From contig BFEA01000632.1 of assembly GCA_003427395.1 (NCBI GenBank), positions 801,902 through 843,165 of the forward strand: DNA of 41,264 bases, written 5' to 3'. Below, one piece after another: positions 20,901 through 30,494 of this stretch. Each line of letters opens with the position of its first letter. The stretch's first letter is position 1. Position numbers and translations under genes: made by a program. Under the pieces are notes generated by a model that did not search any database, was not told the DNA's origin, and was given only the letters and a program-made list of their open reading frames with translations. This DNA comes from Chara braunii (Eukaryota; Streptophyta; Charophyceae; Charales; Characeae).

Positions 20901-21434
20901 GGTCCATGCCGCATCCTTCAAGCCGTCGGTTCTGATACTGCCGCTAGTCCGGTCAACTTCCGTGTGAAGCTACCTGATTACCTTCGACAGGCTCGTATAC
21001 ACGATGTTTACCACGTCTCCTTGCTGCGTCCTTATCGCATACCGTCCGAGCGCTTCGTTGGGCGTCCTTATGAGCGCTCTCCACCTATCATGGTGGACGG
21101 TCAATAGAAGTTCGTCGTTTCCGACATGGTATCTCGCCGAGTTACTGACGACACCCGCCCACGCATCGAGTACCTTGTGTGTTGGAATGACTATCCTGAT
21201 GAGGAGCCCCTCAAGCACTTGCAGCACGCCCGGATGTTGGTACGTGCATATGATCGTGCTCGTCGTGCTGAGACATCTGCTCCTATTCAGCCGACAAACT
21301 CGTTTCCTCTTCTTCCAATTGAGGAGATTGCTAAGGGCGAGCCCGTCCCCTCTAAGGTTGTTCTTCAACAGCAGATGAACGCCTCTGCGCGTCCACAGCA
21401 CACTCGTCGATGCCCTCGACATCTTGACGATTGA
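20901..21434 (+). pseudogene. Integrase C-terminal (GPY/F-like) and chromodomain-like end
   Basis: FRRRFFGPCRIL corresponds to the GPY/F module, and HDVYHVSLLRPY is the usual end of gypsy integrase. After a TAG at 21105 the same frame continues with VSDMVSRRV, EYLVCWNDYPDEEP and LQHARMLVRAYDR, the pattern of a chromodomain (YLVKWKGYP type). The second aromatic of the methyl-lysine cage is not obvious in EEPLKHL, so it may be a diverged or non-canonical chromodomain. In active elements it directs integration to marked chromatin. Confidence 0.75.
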
Positions 21435-22340
21435 CGCTTTGATCACCTACTATCTCCCTACTGAGTCACACCATCAGGTACTCCATCATCAACTTCTTCA
21501 GGATGTCAGCGTTTTGCGGCTCTGCTTCGACATCGACTCGACTCCTACTTCATCGACGTCATCGACCACTTCGACGACTTCAGCTACCTTCTCGACTTCA
21601 GCCACCTTATCGGCTTCAGCTACTTCGGACGTGACTCCCTGAGTCCCCCCCCCACACCACCACTCTACCCTGTATATTCTCTTGCATCTGTCGCATGATG
21701 GTTCTCACTTAGTTGGGTCTCCTTGAGTTGGGCTTTTCCTTGGTATCGCATAGGCATTGGGACCGTAGCGTTATCTTGGCTTCCCTACTCCCAGATCTAG
21801 CTCCCTCCCCCAGTCGGTGAGTTGTGTGCATTTTTCCCTCACTCACTGCCCTCATCACCCTAGTGCCGACTCTTGCATGCCTTCAGTTAGGCATATCTCC
21901 ACCCTATTCCAGGGTCCCCTTTTTTTTCATGGTCGACCGTGCATGGTGTCACCCTTTTGTTGAGCATTACCTGCCCTGATGGTCTATCTGTTAGGGTCAT
22001 TGGTTTTGTTTCGCTACCACTCTCCCACCTTGAGCCTGATGACCTATCCCACCTTCGTGTGTGACTGCCCTCAGGAGTTTCGATTCTTAGGCTGCATTCA
22101 CCCCCTCTAAGACCATCCCACTCTTAGTGGTTCCGCAACATGACATTATCTTGTGACATATTGCTCTTTTTCCTTTCAGTACTGAGGCCATTGCCTCCAG
22201 GACTTTAGGATTGTATCATGCTACATTTCATTTTCTGCTGTTAGTTAGGCTGTGTATACCAGATATTTGCTTTCCATTCAACATTATGTAACTTAGGCTG
22301 CATCGCATGGACTCCGCATCATAGATTTCTCAGCCTTCTT
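21435..22340. other. 3' flank of the chromovirus, non-coding
   Basis: Ser/Thr-rich out-of-frame runs (CTTCGAC-like triplets at 21535-21635), then C/T-rich DNA with no gene. A 3' LTR would be expected here, but I found no matching sequence on the 5' side and no clear polypurine tract. Confidence 0.45.
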
Positions 22341-22479
22341 TATCGTAGAGTTCCGCTGCTTTTGCGGATAGCGTGTTTATGGCTCTTGCGATCCATTACA
22401 GGTCTGAGGATCGTGCAATGGGCCTCTATCCGCCCTGGCTTACAGCCAGGGCCTTTTTGGCTATTTGCCAGTTCAGCCT

Positions 22480-22580
22480 GTGGGACTAGGTCGTGGCCTA
22501 ACCCCACAGGCCGTGTGCTGTTCCAGTCCAGTCTAGTCCTGCCCGGTACCACTGTCGGTACCAGGCCAGTCGAGTTTAGT
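22480..22580. repeat. Small hairpins
   Basis: CCTGTGGG at 22488 pairs with CCCACAGG at 22513, and GGTACCACTGTCGGTACC at 22546 forms a second dyad. Both lie in otherwise unassigned DNA. Confidence 0.5.
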
Positions 22581-23077
22581 CAGTCAGTCCGCTGGGGGTA
22601 TACCCCAACTGTTGTCTGTTTTTCAGATCATTCTTCACTCGCACTTATTGGAGTACGTGCCGTGTTGGGTCTGCGTCGGAGCTGCGTTGTCCCTTCCAGC
22701 TTCATCTCCATTTCCTCCTTCGTCAACCCCTCCTTCTCCATCCTGACGGACCGCCATCCCGACGGGTCCGGCACAGTCCATTTTCATTCCTTGTTCTTCA
22801 TTCCCACGAAATTCGACCATGCGGGCATCATTGCCTCACCCTGTTCTGTCTTACAACAGAGGAGGACAAGGGACTCTTCCAGACTACAGAAGCTGTGTCC
22901 GCCACCACTCCCACACCCTACCTACCTGGATGCCCTCCCCCTCCCTCGCCCTCTACCCATGCCGCCCACCCTCGGTGTGGCAGCACGCGTGTGGGACGTG
23001 GGTGGCGCGACAATTTCCTCCTGCGTGTCACCCTGTGAGTCCCAATGTCATCCCTGTCAGCATCGCCATCAAAGTAA

Positions 23078-23842
23078 TCACACTCGCACTCCTCGTCGCT
23101 TGTGGCCCTCATTGTGGACACATACGCAATAATGCGCTGAACACAAACCAGTGACGGTGGCGGGCCAGCCGGCCGTCTTGTCCTGCACCCTCAGGGCCCC
23201 TGTTCTCCCCTCGCCTGACTCGAAGTCAATGCCGCCTCGCCGCCATGGCCGCCTCGGTACCCCTGTCGTGCACTTGCACTGTGGTGCCTCGTGCTTGAGT
23301 AGCGGGCGACCTGCACACCTACTGAACGTTCGCCATTCGACTGGCTGGACTGATTCACGAGAACAGTGCGACTGACTGTTCTCTGCCCCCCGGAGGACTT
23401 GCAGATCGAGTTGTGGCCCCATCCCATGTCTGGCGTATGAATAGAGAAGGGATGCCATGGGCCCTTCAGTGTTACCACCTTGCACTGCACGCGTCAAGCT
23501 CTCCGGCATGGATTGCGTGGAGCCGTACGCAAGCGACCGGGTCGAGTGTGGAGGTTCCCAAGTTGTGTCATCGGGCAGGGGCTGCTGACGAGACGGCGAG
23601 ATCGCCTTCCTGTGAGTTGTCCCCTTCTTCACCTTCCTCTTCTGACCTTCCGGACGACACGTCAGCAAATTCAAGGCATGCATGACAAGGACGCCGACAA
23701 ATACCACCAAGATGACACACAAAAGGACAACCTTCCGAAGGTGGTCTGCCATGCACCCCCGCAGATCCGACAACGACCCAGTGCAAGACAAATGAACGCC
23801 GCTAAGGACAACGACGCCTACAGAAGACGAGACAAGCAGCAT
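23078..23842 (-). CDS. Doubtful hypothetical ORF with a possible membrane segment
   Basis: The longest non-repetitive frame in the window (254 codons). I do not recognise it. Near the N-terminus are two hydrophobic stretches, residues 1-18 and about 38-60 (KVVLLCVILVVFVGVLVMHA), the second followed by a basic run (QKRKVKKGTTHRK). This would fit a single-pass membrane protein. The rest is rich in Arg, Gly, Ser and Thr without motifs. A long frame is also open on the opposite strand (22362-23132) and the region is GC-rich, which lengthens chance ORFs. No promoter or exon context is visible. I consider it more likely spurious than real. Confidence 0.15.
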   Translation of the reverse strand: MLLVSSSVGVVVLSGVHLSCTGSLSDLRGCMADHLRKVVLLCVILVVFVGVLVMHALNLLTCRPEGQKRKVKKGTTHRKAISPSRQQPLPDDTTWEPPHSTRSLAYGSTQSMPESLTRAVQGGNTEGPMASLLYSYARHGMGPQLDLQVLRGAENSQSHCSRESVQPVEWRTFSRCAGRPLLKHEAPQCKCTTGVPRRPWRRGGIDFESGEGRTGALRVQDKTAGWPATVTGLCSAHYCVCVHNEGHKRRGVRV

Positions 23843-24004
23843 GCATCGCAGAGGAGAGCTGTGGAATTGCCGATCTTTGAGAGTCGTGCCATCATTTCCA
23901 TGTATATCCTGTCACGCACCCACTGCGTTCTCCACGCCCTCCGCCAGGACCCACCAAAATTTGAATTCAAGCTGCTGGCGAGGAGCTGCTGGATGCAACG
24001 TCTA

Positions 24005-24287
24005 CCCCGCCCAAACGGCCGTTTTTTCCCCGTGGGTGCCACACAGTACTAGCCCGCTGAGAGCACCACGGAACCGGTGGCAATGAGCCGTTGCCACCCC
24101 GTGGGGTAGGATAGGATGGACCACCCACTGGACCTGGACCGTCCTTCCCCGCCCAAACGGCCATTGTTTTCCCCGTGGGTGCCACACAGTACCAGCCCGC
24201 TGAGAGAACACGGAACCGGTGGCAATGAGCCACCCCGCGGGGTAGGATAGGATGGACCACCCACTGGACCTGGACCGTCCTTCAGAA
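24005..24287. repeat. 142-bp tandem duplication
   Basis: CCCCGCCCAAACGGCC starts at 24005 and 24147. The two units are nearly identical through CCCGTGGGTGCCACACAGTA, AACCGGTGGCAATGAGCC and GGTAGGATAGGATGGACCAC to CCTGGACCGTCCTTC. The first unit has a few extra bases near the GCCACCCCG..GGGG dyad. The high identity suggests a recent event. Confidence 0.93.
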
Positions 24288-24332
24288 AACGGCAAAAAAA
24301 CAAAAGTAAGCACCATCATTTTGCCACCTATA

Positions 24333-24500
24333 TCTGCTCGCACTTGAACTCAAGGTACCTGGGGTAGGTACTTGGAGTTGAAGTACGATTTTGCCCAGGC
24401 CGCACTTAAATCTCAAGTGCACGCACTTGAGAGATGGAAAGTGGAAACATTTGAGATTTGTCATTAGGGAGGGGTGGAACCAAGATTTTTGCTCGGACAC
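24333..24500. repeat. Cluster of CACTTGA dyads
   Basis: GCACTTGAACTCAAGGTACC (24340) is partly mirrored by GGTACTTGGAGTTGAAGT (24367). Then TCTCAAGTGCACGCACTTGAG (24411) forms a second dyad, and ACACTTGAACTCA recurs near 24499. This may be the remnant of a small hairpin element. Confidence 0.5.
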
Positions 24501-24504
24501 TTGA

Positions 24505-25060
24505 ACTCATGTGGTGTGGATTGCACTGTGGAACAAGCCCCTTGGTCTATGACACTATGTTCTTGCTTCGTTCAACTTCTGGCATTAACTTCCTTTTAAC
24601 GCTGGTTATGGGACCGAACCAACCCAAAGCTGTTGAACAGTCAGCCCCCATTCAGGTAGGTCCCAATGTCCGTTCCTGCACGTGAAAGGACCAACCAATG
24701 GGCCTTGCCGAGAGTCCATGGCAAGCAGTTTCTCATCGACAGCAAGAACTGCCCATTCCCGAGTCCCCTTCGGTGCGTGTTTTGTTGAACGCGATCCTCA
24801 CGGCGTACTCACACTAGCACTATCTTTAATGCATCTGACCACATTTACGACCAGACGTGGATGTATCTGGCCGGTAGGACATCCAAAAATAAGTCAAAAA
24901 GTCCTACTGTGAGTATGCCCTAACGAACGTCTATGAACGGCCGTCCGCCTTGACCTTCCTCCTTTTTTCCTTCGTTTTAGAAAAGAAGCCGAAAGCTGAG
25001 AGACCAGCTGCTCGTCATAGACTGACCCCCTGCCCTTTTCCCACTCTCCCAATCTTCCTC
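24505..25060. other. No gene recognised
   Basis: Unassigned DNA with short overlapping frames and no motif. Confidence 0.35.
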
Positions 25061-25615
25061 TTCCTCTTCCTCCTCTTCTTCTTACTATTCCTCCTCGTCT
25101 TCGGGTCTGATGCTTCCTCTTCGTCTTCGTAGCTCCATCTTCATCTTCGTCTTCTTGAGTCTTGACTACATCTTCATCTTTTTCTTTTCTCCGTTGATCG
25201 GAAGGAATCGACGGTGTCAAATACTCATGCTTCAAGAAAAGAAAAAGGTACAAAAGAAGGCACCTACACCTTCTTCATCATCTTGGTGTCTCATCTTCGT
25301 CTTCACTTTCGGCTGACCGAGGTCCGGACGTTCCTCATGTTCATCTTCATCTCTTCCTCTTTATTTACTCTTCCTCCTTGTCTTCCTGTCTGATGCTTCG
25401 TCTTCGTCTTCGTCTTCGTCTTCGTCTTCGTCTTCGTCTTCGTCGTTACTCCATCGCCATCTTCGTATCCTCTCATCTTCGTCCTCATGACTCTGGCGTC
25501 TTCATCTTCTACTTCGTCTTCGACTCCCCGTGGCCAGGACGTTCGTCATCTTCCTGTCTTCATCTTGCTGTCTTCATCTTCATCTCCTTCTCGTCGTCTT
25601 CGTCTATGTCGTTGG
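25060..25615. repeat. CTTCGT/CTTCAT hexamer-rich region
   Basis: TTC-rich DNA dominated by CTTCGT and CTTCAT words. The purest array (CTTCGT)n is at 25397-25444. Frames give Leu-Arg or Lys-Thr runs and are not supported as genes. Confidence 0.85.
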
Positions 25616-26150
25616 CGGACTGCAGTCAGTACGTTCCTGTAGGCTGTAGCTGGGAATGTGATTGTGTGGGTGACGAACAGAAACTGTCAGAAAGAATTGA
25701 GGGGAAAAAAAAGGTCAGGAAACAGAGAAAAGACAGAAGCATCTGTCTTGCAGTATCCTCCGTGAGTGCAAGTTCGCGCCATTCTTTCCTTTTGCGACTA
25801 AGTCTTTTGTCTCTCCCCTAGGAAATGCCGACCATGGTTGCAGCCTTGCAGGATTGTATGGCTGTCTATTGAAGGCAGGTTCCGGTGACATGTTTGCCAT
25901 CATAATGCCGACACCGCAGGGGATCATGTGCTGAAAGACAGCAGACAGAAGACTCAATAGAAAATTATTGTGTGTCTTGTGTCTGCTATGTCTTCAGCAT
26001 AGACAAGTGAAAGATGTGAAGGGGTTTACTATCGCAGTGAATACCTCCTCCTCGTCATAATGTCGCGGGCACGACCGAAGCTCGAATAGAAGCCGGCAGA
26101 TGTACTGCAGCAGTAGGATCTTGACTGTGAGACGGGAATAGACGAGAAAG
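25616..26150. other. No gene recognised
   Basis: Unassigned DNA between two repeat regions. No conserved motif was seen. Confidence 0.35.
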
Positions 26151-26157
26151 AACAAAG

Positions 26158-26285
26158 GATAGGCAGGGACAGAAAGAGACAGGGATAGAAAGAGACAGGG
26201 ATAGAAAGAGACAGGGATAGGCAGGGATAGGGAGACAAAGAGGAAAGGATAGGCAGGGATGGAAAGAGACAGGGATAGGGAGAGA
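26158..26285. repeat. 16-bp minisatellite
   Basis: Repeats of a unit like GACAGGGATAGAAAGA, with variants (GGGATAGGCA, GGGATAGGGA), fill this stretch. The minus-strand frame through it reads as Leu/Ser/Pro-rich repeats. Confidence 0.88.
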
Positions 26286-26337
26286 GTAGTTGGCAGCTTG
26301 GCTGCCGAGGGACAAAGAACTCTGGCGGGAAAGAGAG

Positions 26338-26339
<2 letters not shown>

Positions 26340-26370
<31 letters not shown>
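26340..26370. repeat. Poly-G tract
   Basis: About 30 consecutive G bases; a second, shorter run is at 26451-26461. Confidence 0.95.
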
Positions 26371-26371
<1 letters not shown>

Positions 26372-26608
26372 GCAACCGCTGTCTGGTCAGGTCACCCAGC
26401 CCAAGATGGTGATGGGTGAGGGTGGTAAACACTACTAGGGTAGGACACAAGGGGGGGGGGGAGGGGATTGCGCCAGGGCAAAAACATGAGAGGAAGGGTG
26501 GGTGGGGTCTTCAGAGGGGTTCAGCTGGACAACCGAGTGGCCGACTACTGTCGGTGACTGCCATCTGTCTAGTATCCCACCTTTACAACAACCTGGGCTT
26601 TCTTTAAA

Positions 26609-26635
26609 AAATAATAATAATAATAATAAAAAAGA
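26609..26635. repeat. AAT microsatellite
   Basis: (AAT)n within an A-rich run after an unassigned 5' segment. It could be the tail of a decayed short retroelement, but no family copy was matched. Confidence 0.7.
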
Positions 26636-26639
26636 GAGG

Positions 26640-27230
26640 GGGAAAAACCAGAAAGAAAGGGGTAACCCAGGAGGAAGAAGGGAAACGGATTCGTAAGCGC
26701 GTGCGCGCGCGCGGAATGGTCAGCTTTTGCCCCGAGCTGTGGCGGGAGGGCAGGTGAAGATGGAGAATTGGTCGCGGTGCAGGAAGAAGGACTACAGATG
26801 AGCAGTTTCGATATGGAGGAATGACGGTGGGAGATAAAGGGCGCCTCGCCGCCCCACTGGCCGAACGCCAACATTTTTTGAATGGACCTGGTCGCGCCCG
26901 TGCAGGTATATTCAGAGTGTTGGCGTTTTGGTGAGTAGTGCGGCGAAGCCCAAAGGCAAAGGAGAATTGAACTTACGAAAGGAGATAGCGACAATGCCAG
27001 CTGCTAAGCGATCTGCCGACGGAACACTCAACGCCCTACATCGGCGACATGGGTTACAATATGACGGTTACTGAGCACCAGATTGCACTTGCACAATGTG
27101 CCCTGGATACCTCACCCGCGTGTATTCATGGGAGTTCGTCACGTCAGCTGACCTGCACTTGGTGCCCTATTTCCTCTCTCTTCCCGTTCCAACACGAACA
27201 ACCGACTCTCGTTTACCACCTTCCGTTTCG
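26640..27230. other. No gene recognised
   Basis: GC-rich DNA including an alternating GCGCGTGCGCGCGCGCG run at 26696-26712. No motif was recognised on either strand. Confidence 0.35.
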
Positions 27231-27232
27231 CG

Positions 27233-27376
<144 letters not shown>

Positions 27377-27393
27377 CAGTATGACGCAGACAC

Positions 27394-27752
27394 ACACAGA
27401 GTCGGTGGGAGTCCGACGACACAGTCTGGCACAGTCGTACTTTTCTTCGTGGAGTTGTGTATAGCGAACATGACAACACACACACACACACACAAACACA
27501 CGCATAACCACAGTCAGCATGGTGAAGAGCCTTGTAGGTGAGATGCACAGTAAAAAAGGAGCTGCACGAATAAATAAGGGTGGTTGTGGTGACAGTTTAC
27601 AACACACGCACACATCAGTCGAATGAATCCTGGGCAGACTGTCGGGGTTCAACCTCCTGCAGTGATGAGTCGGTGAAAGTCCGACGAAACAGTCTGTTCG
27701 GCACAGTCATGCTTTTTTTGAGCGTATAGGGAATATGACGACACACACACTC
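27394..27752. repeat. Direct duplication, offset ~267 bp
   Basis: GAGTCGGTGGGAGTCCGACG at 27400 and GAGTCGGTGAAAGTCCGACG at 27669 begin matching segments of about 90 bp. Both continue with ACAGTCTG, GGCACAGTC, a GTATAG..GAA..ATGAC block and a CA-rich end. A separate element, TTGTAGGTGAGATGCACAGT at 27529, recurs diverged at 28236 (TTGTACGTGAGACGCACAGT). Confidence 0.8.
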
Positions 27753-28002
27753 CCTCCCCCTGTGTTGATTTTCTTGGTTTGTTTATAATACTTTATATGT
27801 GATTAACCCTCTCCCTTTTTTTTGCAGGAGCCCACGTGCCCAGGTTCAATGCATACGAATGAGCATCATTAAGAGAACCGACAATGCAGAAGTGGAAGGG
27901 TGCTCACTAAGAGACAAGACAACACGTAAGTGTGCTGGATAATGAACAGGACTATCCCTCCCCCTTTACTCTGCCTCTTTTTCATCACGTGCAAGTGGTG
28001 GT

Positions 28003-28182
28003 TTAAACCACCAGTACCTTTTCCCAGCTCTTTTTCAGAGATGCGGCTCGTTAATGGCTGCAACTTTCAGGGCCAGGCCTTGACTGATAAATTTCATAGG
28101 TGGCCGTTGTGGCGTTTCGGGCCTCCGAAAGTGGCTGTGAGGAGACTGCTGGGGATGTGTGGGTGAGGTACTGGTGGTTTAA
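28003..28182 (+). mobile_element. TTAA-flanked MITE, copy 3
   Basis: Element 28007-28178 (172 bp) with perfect 12-bp ends ACCACCAGTACC and GGTACTGGTGGT, flanked by TTAA at 28003-28006 and 28179-28182. The left flank GTGGTGGTTTAA looks like the right end of another family member sharing the same TTAA. The interior includes GTTTCGGGCCTCCGAAA, also seen in the one-ended copy at 12222. Confidence 0.8.
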
Positions 28183-29030
28183 GGCACATGGGGATGTGGG
28201 CAGCTGGTGCTCAACGGCAATCAACATTGCCAGGCTTGTACGTGAGACGCACAGTAAAAAGAAAGGAGCAAGAAGATGTAGATGTGACTGGCCATTGCTC
28301 GGCGCTAACACCGCCGATTTCCCCCATAGGCAATGCCTGCCCACCCCTCGTCACCGTGATGAGGGACTGGTACAGCCTTGCTCTCGCACCACAGCTGTGG
28401 TGCAAACCTACCCCGTGGGCTGGGGAGAGATCCGGGTTGGTTGGTGTTCCCCCATACTATAAATAGACTAGTGAGAGGATGAGATAGATGCGTACTACCA
28501 AGAAAGATGAAATAGATTGAGAGAAGAATATAGATTACTTAAAAAAAAAAAAAAGAAAAGCAAGGGACCCGGTAACAAAGCCAGGGCTGCATAAGCATAC
28601 GTAAAAGGCACTCTGATGGCCAACACACAAGAATTTCGCAGTTTTTGTGTCCTTCATGATGTTTGCTGTAGAAGATGTCAAAACACCAGGACACCATTAG
28701 TATGGTAGTTGAGGTAGTAAGAGCCTACTAAGAGGAACTTGGCAGAAAGAGAGGTGAGGGCGGATGGTGCTGGAGTGGCCCCTGGAGTAACCAGGCCAGG
28801 GCCACCTTTTTTTTTTTTTTTTTTTTTAAGATATATCCAGAGGTGACTGGCCCCAGGTAATTGGACATTATTATGGAAGTTATTGTAGATTATATCATTG
28901 ACATGTCATGATCATGACTAATTGAATATCCTTCTTGAGCTTATGTTGTGAGTCTTGTGACAAGTATGTTGAGAGTTTAAAGCCTCTGGAAGTATGGTGA
29001 AATTGAGGGTCTCTTTTCTGCAATTCTTTG
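28183..29030. other. No gene recognised; poly-T and poly-A runs
   Basis: Unassigned DNA with a poly-A run at about 28541-28554 and a poly-T run at about 28808-28827. Both may be tails of decayed retroposons. No protein motif was seen. Confidence 0.4.
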
Positions 29031-29032
29031 TG

Positions 29033-29107
29033 AAGGGACACTGGGCGTGGTTCCCAGCACTTGATGCAACCCATGAATGGATTGGAGGCTTGGAGCGTGT
29101 TCCTTTA

Positions 29108-29138
<31 letters not shown>

Positions 29139-29177
29139 GTAATAAAAATAATAATAATAGTAATAAAAATAATGATG
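29033..29177 (+). mobile_element. SINE-like element with AAT tail, copy D
   Basis: GGGACACTGGGCGTGGTTCC, CAGCAC and then CCATGAATGGATTGGAG match the poly-A family at 9788-10619, but the tail is (AAT)n with AGT variants (29108-29174). It ends immediately before the RT-like reading frame. TTCTTTGTGAAG before it and TCCTTTGTCAAG after it could be a worn target-site duplication. Confidence 0.6.
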
Positions 29178-29814
29178 GGATCCTTTGTCAAGAGCTTGCT
29201 GAAGGAGTTCGCTGATGTGGGAGAGGCCCGGACAGGGGCGACAGGCGTAGTTGAGAGGGAAATAAAGCACCGGATCGAGATAGAGCCCGGTAGCAAGACT
29301 CTCAAGGGCCCCGTCTATCGTATGTCTCCCATGAAGTTAGATGAGCTGCACAAGCAGCTAGATGAACTACTCGAGAAGGGTTGGATAAAGCCTAGTTCCT
29401 CACCATACGGCGCACCAGTTTTGTTCGTCGCAAAGAAGGAAGGCGAACTGCGCACGTGCATCGGTTATAGGGGGCTGAACGCTATAACAATCAAGAATGT
29501 CGAACCTTTGCCAATAATTGATGATCTATTAGATAGGGTGCAGGGCTGCAAATATTTTTCCAAGATAGATTTGAAATCGGGATACCATCAGATAGAGGTA
29601 CAGCCCGAAGACCAACATAAAAGTTGATAAAACGGCCTTTAGAACTCGCTATGGCCACTATGAGTTAGTGGTGATGCCGGTTGGTCTCACGAATGCCGCT
29701 GCTACCTTTCAAAGATACATGAACGATCTCTTTCGAGAGTGGATGGATAAATTTGTAGTCGTCTACTTAGATGATATTTTGATTTTTAGTAAGAGCACCA
29801 ACAACATATGCGTT
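29178..29814 (+). pseudogene. Reverse transcriptase fragment
   Basis: Begins at [12 protein letters not shown] and continues through [40 protein letters not shown] and [16 protein letters not shown] 10-bp insertion (about 29619-29629) brings a stop, after which another frame continues with [17 protein letters not shown] and the catalytic [11 protein letters not shown] (about 29763-29795). A further frameshift follows near 29800. The Gly in CIGYRGLN replaces the usual Asp of DYRxLN. Non-functional. Confidence 0.88.
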
Positions 29815-30249
29815 TGATCTTAGATAAGTTGCGCACTGCGAAGTTTGGACTGAGCCGGAAAAAGAGTGAATGGGCTAAACGTAAAGTACTGTACTTAGGC
29901 GACGTGCTAGATGGAGATGGAGTCCGACCGGAAGACGCCACAATAGCAGCAATTAGAGACTGGCCAGCACCGCGCACGTTGATTGAACTGCGACCCTTCT
30001 TGGGACTGGACAACTACCGTCGAAAGCTCGTACGAAACTTCACTACAATCGCTGCACCTCTGCGTAAGCTGCTGAGGAAGGAAACGGTTTGGGACAAAGA
30101 CTGTACCTCGGCCTTCAAAAAATTGAAGAAATTGCTAATTGAGCACCCGGTCCTAAAGATTGCAAACGCATCACTCCCATTCATCATCACAACTGACGCG
30201 AGCCAATATGGCATTGGCGCTCTACTCCAGCATAATGATGGAGAAGGGT
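29808..30249 (+). pseudogene. RT connection and N-terminal RNase H fragment
   Basis: Reads KFGLSRKKSEWAKRKVLYLG, RPFLGLDNYRR and FAPL-type blocks, then FIITTDASQYGIGALLQH. The first RNase H Asp is in TTDAS. The frame is cut at 30250 by the U2 retrocopy and resumes at about 30512. Confidence 0.88.
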
Positions 30250-30467
30250 ATACCTTTCTAGGCCTTTTGGCTAAGATCAAGTGTAGTATCTGTTCTGATC
30301 AGTTTAATATCTGATCTGTGGTCCATCGGGCCACTACGATATTAAATTAATTTTTCTGGGCTACAGAGGGGTCATATGGGTAGGCTTGCCTGCTCGGCCC
30401 CTCCAGCGTTGCCTCTGTATTGCACTGCAGCAGAGTGCGGCGCAGCCCTCCTCCCCCCCGGGGGAAC
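30250..30467 (+). ncRNA. U2 spliceosomal snRNA retrocopy inserted in RNase H
   Basis: The sequence starts ATACCTTTCTAGGCC, followed by TTTTGGCTAAGATCAAGTGT and AGTATCTGTTCTGATCAG. This is the near-invariant 5' end of U2, with the branch-site-pairing GTAGTA intact. It continues through stem II, the GATATTAAATTAATTTTTCT Sm-site region, and a 3' half with TTGCACTGCAGCAGAGTGCG resembling stem-loop IV of plant U2. The 5' end is exact. The known mature length is near 190-200 nt; this match runs about 218 nt before the tail. It lacks any upstream snRNA promoter because pol coding sequence abuts it, so it is a retropseudogene and not an active gene. A few positions differ from consensus, such as CTGATC for CTTATC. 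Confidence 0.93.
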
Positions 30468-30494
30468 AAAAAAAAATAAATAAATAAATAAAAA
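30468..30494 (+). repeat. A-rich tail of the U2 retrocopy
   Basis: A run of nine A followed by (TAAA)n and six more A, directly before the second copy of the target-site duplication. Simple-repeat A-rich tails are typical of LINE-mobilised RNAs. Confidence 0.9.

Larger units (their letters stand above)
14626..21434 (+). mobile_element. Dead Ty3/gypsy chromovirus, LTRs not identified
   Basis: Domains run in Ty3/gypsy order on the plus strand: Gag with a zinc-knuckle-like motif, protease, reverse transcriptase, RNase H, integrase with GPY/F-like module, and a chromodomain-like end. The domain order and chromodomain place it among chromoviruses. It carries at least 13 in-frame TAG and 6 TGA codons, several frameshifts and an inserted hairpin element in gag, so it cannot encode a working polyprotein. 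I searched by eye for a repeated sequence before 14.6 kb and after 21.4 kb and found no convincing LTR pair. The outer ends therefore remain open. Confidence 0.88.

Noticed and set aside
15997-21107. An alternative genetic code with UAG as Gln, as in some green algae
   Set aside because: TAG does fall at Gln positions, but TGA stops, frameshifts, a lost protease motif and an insertion in gag show a dead element; no intact host gene supports recoding.
13000-23000. LTR pair for the chromovirus
   Set aside because: By-eye comparison of about 1.5 kb on each side found no direct repeat. A computed dot-plot would be decisive.
22362-23132. Plus-strand 256-codon frame as a gene
   Set aside because: No motifs, it overlaps an equally long antisense frame, and its composition follows GC-rich DNA.
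25303-25488. Lys-Thr repeat protein on the minus strand
   Set aside because: Direct translation of the CTTCGT hexamer array.
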